In this document: positions 1 through 5,375 of the stretch, in pieces
Numbering within the stretch: the stretch's first letter is position 1
Layout: every line of letters begins with the position of its first letter
From: Phycisphaerales bacterium UBA7812
Lineage (GTDB): Bacteria > Planctomycetota > Phycisphaerae > Phycisphaerales > UBA1924
Direction: 5' to 3'
Length of the DNA: 11,232 bases
NCBI GenBank assembly: GCA_002480345.1
Contig: DLBY01000166.1
Span: forward strand, 9,029 to 20,260
The notes under the pieces: generated by a model
Database searches by the model: none
What the model was told of the DNA's origin: nothing
Seen by the model: the letters and a program-made list of their open reading frames with translations, nothing else
Program-made: the position numbers and the translations under genes

Positions 1-358
1 GGCGGGCGTCGAGGGCGGGGTGATCGAGGATGCCGCGTTTGCGCATGTTCTCGAACGCGGCCTCGTGGCCGTCGATGGCGACGCAGCGCCAGCCCCGGGA
101 GAGGATCTCCTGGGTGTCGCGGCCCTCGCCGCAGCCCAGATCGACGGCGAGGGGGATGGGAATCTCGGCCTGGGCGATCTTCGCGGCATCGGGGACGCCC
201 TCGGCGGCGAACGCGTCAAGGGCCCTGAGCGTCGTATCGCGGGGTCCCTTGCCCTGCATGACGGCGAAATAGGCGGGCCAGTCTCGCGTGAAGCCGAATC
301 GGAAGGCGGGCGCGGCGTCCTGCTGGGTGGTCTGGTTCGGGTGGTGATCATCAGCCAT
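1..358 (-). CDS. Class I SAM-dependent methyltransferase, N-terminal part (runs off left edge)
   Basis: The first 119 residues are visible; the rest lies beyond base 1. The protein starts MADDHHPNQT. Around residues 27-50 it has a W-x-x-YF segment followed by a GxGPRDTTLRALDAF block. Motif I of the Rossmann-fold methyltransferases follows at about 71-82 (AVDLGCGEGRDT), and an acidic motif II with the Asp of AIDGHE at about 96 would bind the ribose hydroxyls of S-adenosylmethionine. These features place it in the class I family, closest in style to small soluble methyltransferases annotated as tellurite-resistance-like or generic. The substrate cannot be told from this fragment, and the N-terminus does not look like UbiE/MenG. 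ATG at 358 is chosen because no other ATG, GTG or TTG lies in frame before the conserved Trp. No Shine-Dalgarno sequence is visible. It is divergent from the UbiD-family gene, with only 10 bases between the two start codons. Confidence 0.85.
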   Translation of the reverse strand, partial: MADDHHPNQTTQQDAAPAFRFGFTRDWPAYFAVMQGKGPRDTTLRALDAFAAEGVPDAAKIAQAEIPIPLAVDLGCGEGRDTQEILSRGWRCVAIDGHEAAFENMRKRGILDHPALDAR

Positions 359-367
359 AGGCTTTGG

Positions 368-373
368 AATGTA
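368..373 (-). promoter_or_regulatory. Possible -10 hexamer (TACATT) for the methyltransferase
   Basis: Read on the minus strand, TACATT ends 9 bases before the methyltransferase ATG. It overlaps the start codon of the UbiD-family gene on the other strand. At this distance transcription would begin almost at the start codon, giving a very short or leaderless mRNA, which would fit the missing Shine-Dalgarno sequence. No good -35 is visible about 17 bases further upstream. This is a weak call based on one hexamer. Confidence 0.22.
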
Positions 374-2492
374 CCGAGATCTGCACGCCTTCGTTGACGC
401 ACTGGATCGCGCGGGTGAACTTGTTCGCGTTCGCGAGCGGGTCAGCGCGGTGCTGGAGATTCCCGATCTCGCGGACCGGGTGAGCAAGACGGCGGCGCCG
501 CACGCGGGGTCGGCGGCGTCGCGGGCGAACGACCCGATGTTCTGCGGTCTGGGTGGGCCCGCGTTGCTGTTCGAGCGGGTTGAAGACTCGGATTTCCCCG
601 TGCTGATCAACGCGTTCGGTTCATACCGGCGGATGGAGATGGCGTTGGGGTGCGGCCGTTTCGGTGACGGCGAGGGGGGGTTCGACGCGATCGGCGGTGT
701 GATCGGGGGGCTGGTGCAGCCGCAGCCTCCGCGTTCGCTGGGTGAGGCGATCGCGAAGGCGAAGCAGTTTGCGCCTTTGCTGAAGATCGGCCCGAAGCGG
801 AAACGCGGGAGCGGGGCGAGCCAGGCGGTGGTGCAGACCGGCGAGGCGATCGACCTGACGCGGATCCCGCTGCTGCGGTGCTGGCCCTTCGACGGGGATT
901 TCGCGGGGTTGGGGTATCGGGCGGGGATCAACGACGGCGTGCCCGGGCTGGGACATCCGGCGATGAGCGACGCGGAGTGGGACGCGAAGTTCCGGGGTCG
1001 GTATGTGACCTTCGCGGGGATCCACACGATCCACGCGGATGATGTCGGCGAGGGGAAGCCGAGCTCGCACAACATCGGGATGTACCGGCTGCAGCTGCTG
1101 GGCAAGGACCGGCTCGCGATGCACTGGCACCTGCACCACGACGGGGCGCGGCACTGGCGGTCGTGGAAGAAACGCGGGGAGCCCATGCCGGTCGCGATCG
1201 TCTTCGGGGGGGAGAGCGTGCTGCCGTACAGCGCGACCGCGCCGCTGCCTCCGGGGATCAGCGAGCTGCTGATGGCGGGGTTCCTGAACGGGCGCGGGAT
1301 CGAGTTGGTGCGCGGGAAGACGGTGCCGCTGTGGGTGCCGGGGAACGCGGAGTTCGTGATCGAGGGGTATGTGCGGACGGACGCGGGCGGGCCCGATTGG
1401 GACCCGGAGGGGGACGAGGCGCTGGGGCCCGGCGCGGTGTTCGAGGGGCCCTTCGGGGATCACACGGGGTTTTATTCGTTGCCTGACCGGTATCCGATCG
1501 TGGAGGTCTCGGCGGTGACGCATCGGCGGGACGCGGTGCTGCCGGCGACGGTGGTCGGGTTGCCGCCGCAGGAGGATTACTTCCTGGGGAAGGCGACGGA
1601 GCGGCTGTTCCTTCCGTTGTTGCAGGTGCTGGTGCCGGATATCGCGGACTACGACCTGCCGATGTTCGGCGCGTTCCACAATTGCGCGTTCGTGCAGATC
1701 GAGAAGGCGTACGCGCTGCAGGGTCGGCGGGTGATGTCGTCGATCTGGGGCGCGGGGCAGATGGCGTGGACGAAGTCGATCTTCGTGGTCGACGACTCGG
1801 TGGATGTTCACGACCAGCGGGCGGTGATGGAGGCGTGCGCGAAGCACTGCCGTCCTCTGCGGGATGTCGAGATCGTGCGCGGGCCCCTGGACATCCTGGA
1901 CCACGCGGCGCCGCGGCTGGGGGCGGGGAGCAAGATCGGGTTCGACTGCACGGCGCGGTGGGACGGGGAGCAGGCGGGGGGCGAGCTGCCGGCGGGGCCC
2001 CGGCGGCTGCCTTCGGCGAGCGAGATCGTCGCTTATCTCGACGCGGTGCGCGCGGTCGAGGGCGTGCTGGACGCGGCGATCCCGGACCACGCGCCGGGCT
2101 GGTTGCTGCTCGAGGTGGACCGGGGACTCGATGAGCCCGATCGGGAGGGGCTGGGGATGCGGGTGCTGGACTCGGTGCTGGCGATCGAGCCAGGGTTCTC
2201 GCCTCGGGTGCCCTTCGTGGTGGCGGTCGGGCGCGGGGTGGATGTGTGCTCGCCCGTGGATGGGTTCTTCCACTGGCTGGCGAACATGGATCCGGGGCGG
2301 GATGTGGTGCGGCACTCGGACGGCGCGGGGGATTGCCTGGCGTTCGATGCGACGCCCAAGACGCCCGGTGACGCTCGGAACGGGGAGCCCGTTCGTGGGT
2401 GGCCCCCGGTGGTGTCGATGGATCTGGGCGTGCGGGAGCGGGTCCGATCATCGTGGGCTTCGTACGGGCTGGCGGGCGATCCGCCGGCGTAA
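369..2492 (+). CDS. UbiD-family (prenylated-FMN-dependent) decarboxylase, long form
   Basis: This is a 707-residue protein of the UbiD family, whose members reversibly decarboxylate aromatic or alpha,beta-unsaturated acids using prenylated FMN made by a UbiX-type enzyme. Visible family blocks are NIGMYRLQ at 235-242, the central VPGNAEFVIEG at about 323-333 with Glu328 and Glu332, EGPFGDHTGFY at 359-369, the VPDIADYDLP region, and GAGSKIGFDCTARW. The conserved Arg240 and the paired Glu residues are candidates for the Arg-Glu-Glu catalytic set. The C-terminal part keeps family-like blocks (HWLANMDPGRDVVR, AFDATPK, GWPPVVSMD). It is much longer than the roughly 490-residue E. coli UbiD; long forms are annotated as menaquinone-pathway decarboxylases in some lineages, but that role is inference. 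ATG 369 is the first possible start after an in-frame stop at 345. No Shine-Dalgarno is visible and no UbiX gene lies in the window. The cysteine desulfurase-like gene follows after 51 bases. Confidence 0.92.
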   Translation: MYRDLHAFVDALDRAGELVRVRERVSAVLEIPDLADRVSKTAAPHAGSAASRANDPMFCGLGGPALLFERVEDSDFPVLINAFGSYRRMEMALGCGRFGDGEGGFDAIGGVIGGLVQPQPPRSLGEAIAKAKQFAPLLKIGPKRKRGSGASQAVVQTGEAIDLTRIPLLRCWPFDGDFAGLGYRAGINDGVPGLGHPAMSDAEWDAKFRGRYVTFAGIHTIHADDVGEGKPSSHNIGMYRLQLLGKDRLAMHWHLHHDGARHWRSWKKRGEPMPVAIVFGGESVLPYSATAPLPPGISELLMAGFLNGRGIELVRGKTVPLWVPGNAEFVIEGYVRTDAGGPDWDPEGDEALGPGAVFEGPFGDHTGFYSLPDRYPIVEVSAVTHRRDAVLPATVVGLPPQEDYFLGKATERLFLPLLQVLVPDIADYDLPMFGAFHNCAFVQIEKAYALQGRRVMSSIWGAGQMAWTKSIFVVDDSVDVHDQRAVMEACAKHCRPLRDVEIVRGPLDILDHAAPRLGAGSKIGFDCTARWDGEQAGGELPAGPRRLPSASEIVAYLDAVRAVEGVLDAAIPDHAPGWLLLEVDRGLDEPDREGLGMRVLDSVLAIEPGFSPRVPFVVAVGRGVDVCSPVDGFFHWLANMDPGRDVVRHSDGAGDCLAFDATPKTPGDARNGEPVRGWPPVVSMDLGVRERVRSSWASYGLAGDPPA

Positions 2493-2528
2493 CGGGCCGC
2501 CGGGGTCGGTTTTCTTCCCGCTGTTCGG

Positions 2529-2534
2529 TATACT
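2529..2534 (+). promoter_or_regulatory. Likely -10 hexamer (TATACT) before the cysteine desulfurase-like gene
   Basis: TATACT stands out in very GC-rich DNA and lies in the 51-base gap after the UbiD-family stop codon. It matches TATAAT at five of six positions. No clear -35 is seen; TCGGTT or TTTTCT upstream are poor matches. It ends 9 bases before ATG 2544, so transcription would start near 2541. The mRNA would then be nearly leaderless if ATG 2544 is used, or have a leader of about 33 bases if GTG 2574 is used. Confidence 0.45.
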
Positions 2535-2543
2535 CGCGGCGGG

Positions 2544-3788
2544 ATGCAGGACCACCGAGCACAGCGACATCTCGTGTATCTGGACAACGCGGCGACGAGT
2601 TGGCCCAAGCCCCCGCAGGTGGGTGAGGCGATGGCGGCGTTCCTGCGCGACTCGGCGGGCAATCCGGGGCGCGGGGGGCACGAGCTGGCCCGGGCGGCGA
2701 GCGCGGTGGTGGACGAATCGCGGGCGGTGCTGGCGCGGCTGGTGAACGCGAAGGCGGAAAAGCGGATCGTGCTGACGCACGGCTGCACGGACGCGCTGAA
2801 CATGGCGATCCACGGCATCATGCGCAGCGCGATGATCGCGTCGTGCGGATCGTCGAAGCCCCGGGTGGTGTGCAGCTGCCTGGAGCACAACGCGGTGCTG
2901 CGGACGCTGCACTGCTACGCGACGGGCGGCCTGATCGATCTGGATGTGATCACCTGCGGGCGCGACGGGCTGATCGATCCCGACGAGTATCTGCGGCACT
3001 GCGACGAGCGGACGATCCTGGCGTGCCTGACGCACGCATCGAATGTGGTCGGGACCATCCAGGAAACGGGGCGGATCGGCAAGGGGCTGCGGGAGCGTTC
3101 GCCGCACGCGCTGTACCTGGTCGATGTCGCGCAGACGCTGGGGCATCTGCCGATCGACGCGGAAGCGGGCTACGCGGACCTGATGGCGATCGCGGGGCAC
3201 AAGGGCCTGCGTGGTCCGACGGGGACGGGCGGGCTGTATGTCGGCGAGCGGGCGTACCCCGACGACCCGGATTCGCCCCGGCTGTTCTGCGAGCGGCGCG
3301 GGGGGACGGGGATGAAGGGCGTGGGCCTCGACATGCCGACAGAATTGCCCGACGCACTGGAGGCGGGGACGGCGAACGCGGTCGGGTTCGCGGGCCTTCT
3401 CGCGGCGGTGGACGCGAAGTGCGAGCAGGAGCACCGGACGGAGCGTGCGTTGACGGCGCGGCTGCTCGACGGGCTGGCCTCGGCGCGCGGGGTCACGGTC
3501 TACGGGCTGCCCGGCGTGGAGGGTCGGACGGCGGTCGTGCTGTTCAACATCGGGGGCGTGCACCCTCGCGAGGTCGCGGACCGGCTGGATCGGGAGTTCC
3601 ACATCGCGGTGCGCGGGGGCGTGCACTGCGCACCGCTGGCGCACCACGCGATCGGGACGGGCGAGGACGGCGCGGTCCGGGCGAGCGTCGGGCCCTGCAA
3701 CAGCAACGACGATGTCGATGCGTTGCTCGACGCGATCGGCGCGATCACGCCTCGGGCGGCCGCTCGGGTTACGGGCAGCCCGCGCTGA
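2544..3788 (+). CDS. Cysteine desulfurase-family protein (class V aminotransferase fold)
   Basis: This is a 414-residue PLP enzyme resembling the SufS-like group annotated as 'cysteine desulfurase family protein' (TIGR01977 type). The N-terminal YLDNAATSWPKPP is the family signature, followed by GNPGRGGHELAR. His164 in LTHASN would stack on PLP, Asp194 and Gln197 in LVDVAQTLGH contact the cofactor, and Lys220 in IAGHKGLRGPTGTGG is the Schiff-base lysine. The C-terminal loop VRGGVHCAPLAHHAIGT carries Cys362, where SufS has the cysteine that receives the persulfide. Expected activity is release of sulfur from L-cysteine as an enzyme-bound persulfide; other members act on related substrates, so the acceptor is unknown. 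No SufBCD, IscU or thiamin genes are adjacent. ATG 2544 gives ten extra residues; GTG 2574, just before YLDNAAT, matches the usual family start. Neither has a convincing Shine-Dalgarno. Its 3' end overlaps the convergent metalloprotease gene by 20 bases. Confidence 0.92.
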   Translation: MQDHRAQRHLVYLDNAATSWPKPPQVGEAMAAFLRDSAGNPGRGGHELARAASAVVDESRAVLARLVNAKAEKRIVLTHGCTDALNMAIHGIMRSAMIASCGSSKPRVVCSCLEHNAVLRTLHCYATGGLIDLDVITCGRDGLIDPDEYLRHCDERTILACLTHASNVVGTIQETGRIGKGLRERSPHALYLVDVAQTLGHLPIDAEAGYADLMAIAGHKGLRGPTGTGGLYVGERAYPDDPDSPRLFCERRGGTGMKGVGLDMPTELPDALEAGTANAVGFAGLLAAVDAKCEQEHRTERALTARLLDGLASARGVTVYGLPGVEGRTAVVLFNIGGVHPREVADRLDREFHIAVRGGVHCAPLAHHAIGTGEDGAVRASVGPCNSNDDVDALLDAIGAITPRAAARVTGSPR

Positions 3789-5046
3789 ACTCGGTCACGA
3801 ACGCGACGACATCCGCGAGGTCGTAGACGCCCGCGGGCTGGTCGAGGTCCGCGGCGGGGTCGTTCGCGTTGAACGCGGTGACGAAGGCGACGATGTCCTG
3901 GAGATCGAGGACGCCCCGCGGGTCGGCGAGGTCGCTGGGGTTGCAGGGCGCGGGTCCGGCGGGGGCGGTGATGTCCCAGCCGATCGCGTCGAACGCGTCG
4001 CGGTCGGCCTGCGAGAAGTAGTCGGGATACCCCGTCTCGAATGGCGCGAGCGAGGACTCCATGACCCCGATGCGATCGGGGAACGCGCCGGTCTCCTCGA
4101 AGTGGCTGGACTGGGAGGTGGTGCCGTTGGAGGCGAAATGCGCGCGGTCGATGAAATCGAAGGACTGCTCGGCCTCGGGTGACGGATCGGCCCTCCAGAG
4201 CGCGCGCGGGAAACCCCGGAAGTCATCGAGCGTCTCGGGGTTCCCGCGGCCCGCGCGCTGGAACCGGAAGACATCGAGCGCGCTGGGATTGGGGAGGCCG
4301 TAGTCGGTGGTGCTGAAGAACCCGATGGCGTGCCCGATCTCGTGAACGAGGATATCGACGAGGGAGAACTCGCTGAGGGGTCCGGCGCCGGCGCCGTTGC
4401 CGATGCCGTCGGTCGGGTCTCCGTCGGGGAGTGAGCCCACGAACATCTGCGCGTCCATGACGCCCTCGGTGACGGGGATGCCGAGTGCCTTCGCGTTGGC
4501 GGTGGTCAGCGTGATGGTGCGGGAGCGTTCCTCGGGGCCGTCGAGGGTCCGCTGGACACGGATGTTGCCCCTGGGGAGTGCATCGACGAGCGCGTCGTCG
4601 GGGTCTGCGTCCTGACGCATGCTGTTGCGCCATTCCGAGTAGTCGACATCGATGAAACTCGGGGCGGTGCCGCCCAGGTTGGTGACGCCGAAGTAGACAT
4701 CGATGTTGACGGAGACGGGATCGGTGATGATCGACGAGACATAGTCGGCGGCGAGCTGGAGGGCGTTGATGTTCTCGGCGTTGGTCGTGCCGAACACGGT
4801 GAACTGGAAGGTGACGCCCGCCTGACCTCGGTTCGAGGAGCGGACAACGCGGGCCGGCTCGCCCCTGTTCTCGATGATCTCGCGGGCCTGGGCGGGGGTG
4901 ATGACGGTGAGATCCTCTGAGAGGGCGGGGACACGCGGCTCGGTGCGCAGGAGGCAGAGCGGTTTGATGTGAAGGGCGTGGTCACAGTCGCACGGGTCGG
5001 TCACGGCGGGGAATAGAGCGGCGGACACCAGTGCGGCGGTGAGCAT
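3769..5046 (-). CDS. Secreted zinc metalloprotease with C-terminal GC-type dockerin-like domain
   Basis: This is a 425-residue predicted exported protease. The N-terminus (MLTAALVSAALFPAV) is a short hydrophobic signal-like segment, although it has no basic residue before the core. The zinc site is HEIGHAIGF, with His235, Glu236 and His239. The third metzincin His expected three residues after Gly242 is absent (Ser245), so another residue must be the third ligand. VMESSLAPF further on looks like a Met-turn, and SQADRDAFDAIGWDI is a closing signature common in HExxH proteins of this type. Residues from about 366 form two tandem dockerin-like repeats (DLADPRGVLDLQDIVAFVTAF, then DLDQPAGVYDLADVVAFVTEF), framed by an opening Cys and a terminal GCP. 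This tail is typical of Phycisphaerae surface proteins and probably mediates attachment or sorting. ATG 5046 is chosen because GAGGA precedes it by 6 bases and the signal segment begins there. The substrate is unknown. Confidence 0.88.
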   Translation of the reverse strand: MLTAALVSAALFPAVTDPCDCDHALHIKPLCLLRTEPRVPALSEDLTVITPAQAREIIENRGEPARVVRSSNRGQAGVTFQFTVFGTTNAENINALQLAADYVSSIITDPVSVNIDVYFGVTNLGGTAPSFIDVDYSEWRNSMRQDADPDDALVDALPRGNIRVQRTLDGPEERSRTITLTTANAKALGIPVTEGVMDAQMFVGSLPDGDPTDGIGNGAGAGPLSEFSLVDILVHEIGHAIGFFSTTDYGLPNPSALDVFRFQRAGRGNPETLDDFRGFPRALWRADPSPEAEQSFDFIDRAHFASNGTTSQSSHFEETGAFPDRIGVMESSLAPFETGYPDYFSQADRDAFDAIGWDITAPAGPAPCNPSDLADPRGVLDLQDIVAFVTAFNANDPAADLDQPAGVYDLADVVAFVTEFSAGCP

Positions 5047-5052
5047 GTGCGG

Positions 5053-5057
5053 TCCTC
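5053..5057 (-). promoter_or_regulatory. Shine-Dalgarno GAGGA deciding the metalloprotease start
   Basis: On the minus strand GAGGA lies 6 bases before ATG 5046. It is the clearest ribosome-binding site in the window. It supports starting the protease at the hydrophobic signal segment rather than at an upstream in-frame ATG at 5397. Confidence 0.6.
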
Positions 5058-5120
5058 GCGTCTGGGGGCCCTCCGGCGTCGGCGCGGTGCCGTCGGGCGC
5101 CGTTTGGATGTGGATGGCTG

Positions 5121-5126
5121 AGTGTA
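5121..5126 (-). promoter_or_regulatory. Candidate -10 (TACACT) of the metalloprotease promoter
   Basis: On the minus strand TACACT lies 16 bases downstream of TTGTGC, a weak -35 match at 5148-5143. It is preceded directly by TG, though without the spacer base of a true extended -10. Transcription would start near 5114, leaving a leader of about 68 bases before ATG 5046. The call is moderate because both hexamers are imperfect. Confidence 0.35.
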
Positions 5127-5143
5127 CAGATTCGATCCGTGCG

Positions 5144-5158
5144 CACAAGACACTTGTG
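5144..5158. promoter_or_regulatory. Perfect 15-base palindrome, operator candidate
   Basis: CACAAG and CTTGTG form a perfect inverted repeat around a 3-base ACA centre. One arm overlaps the putative -35 of the metalloprotease promoter, the usual place for a repressor or a class II activator. It may also influence the divergent kinase gene. The binding protein is unknown, and no regulator gene with an obvious DNA-binding domain lies next to it. Confidence 0.4.
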
Positions 5159-5194
5159 ATGTTTGCGGGACTCTGCGGAGAGACGGCCTCGCTG

Positions 5195-5241
5195 TGCGCA
5201 GATCGTGCGCGTGCCCGGTTGGGGTGGTTGGGCTGCGCAGA
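5195..5241. repeat. Two TGCGCAGA repeats 39 bases apart
   Basis: TGCGCAGA occurs at 5195-5202 and again at 5234-5241. Since TGCGCA is itself palindromic, the pair also reads as an inverted repeat with a loop of about 31 bases. A related GTGCGCAC lies at 5139-5146. These could be spaced binding sites, but short TGCGC words are common in GC-rich DNA. Confidence 0.25.
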
Positions 5242-5364
5242 GGTTGCGGAGTGCCCAGTCCGACGGCGCTTGCGTGGCATTCCGGTCCGGGAGGCGCGGC
5301 GTTGCGCCGATAGCGACGCGATGGGCAGCGCGCTCAAGCCGGGCTTGGGTGCGCGCTGCTGCAT

Positions 5365-5369
5365 GGAAG
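5365..5369 (+). promoter_or_regulatory. Weak Shine-Dalgarno GGAAG for the histidine kinase start
   Basis: GGAAG sits 6 bases before ATG 5376. It supports that start over the upstream in-frame ATG at 5163, which would add about 70 Arg/Ala-rich residues without recognisable features. GTG at 5457, just before the first TM segment, remains an alternative. Confidence 0.4.
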
Positions 5370-5375
5370 TTGTGC

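Larger units (their letters stand above)
5047..5375. other. Divergent intergenic region between metalloprotease and histidine kinase
   Basis: These 329 bases separate two divergent start codons. The half near the protease holds its Shine-Dalgarno, a candidate -10 and a 15-base palindrome. The middle holds repeated TGCGC-centred motifs: GTGCGCAC at 5139-5146, TGCGCAGA at 5195-5202 and again at 5234-5241. The half near the kinase holds a CGGCG-TTG-CGCCG inverted repeat at 5297-5309 and a modest Shine-Dalgarno. No clear plus-strand promoter for the kinase is seen. Open frames cross this region on both strands, but their translations are Arg/Ala/Pro-rich and show no family motif. Confidence 0.6.

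Noticed and set aside
621..2315. Long open frame of 564 codons antisense to the UbiD-family gene
   Set aside because: Its translation is Arg/Pro/His-rich with no family motif, as expected of the reverse strand of a GC-rich gene. The plus strand carries clear UbiD blocks throughout.
1258..2562. Second antisense open frame of 434 codons over UbiD
   Set aside because: It is Pro/Arg/Ser low-complexity sequence and overlaps the desulfurase promoter region; a shadow of codon bias.
2448..3647. 399-codon antisense frame over the desulfurase-like gene
   Set aside because: Arg/His/Pro-rich with no motif; the plus strand encodes an intact PLP enzyme.
5297..5309. CGGCG-TTG-CGCCG inverted repeat as a terminator or operator
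   Set aside because: A 5-base GC-only stem is common by chance in this composition, has no T-run, and lies upstream of the kinase start.
5163..5375. Histidine kinase start at ATG 5163
   Set aside because: The added residues show no domain character and cross the intergenic motifs. ATG 5376 has a GGAAG at good spacing and precedes the first TM segment.
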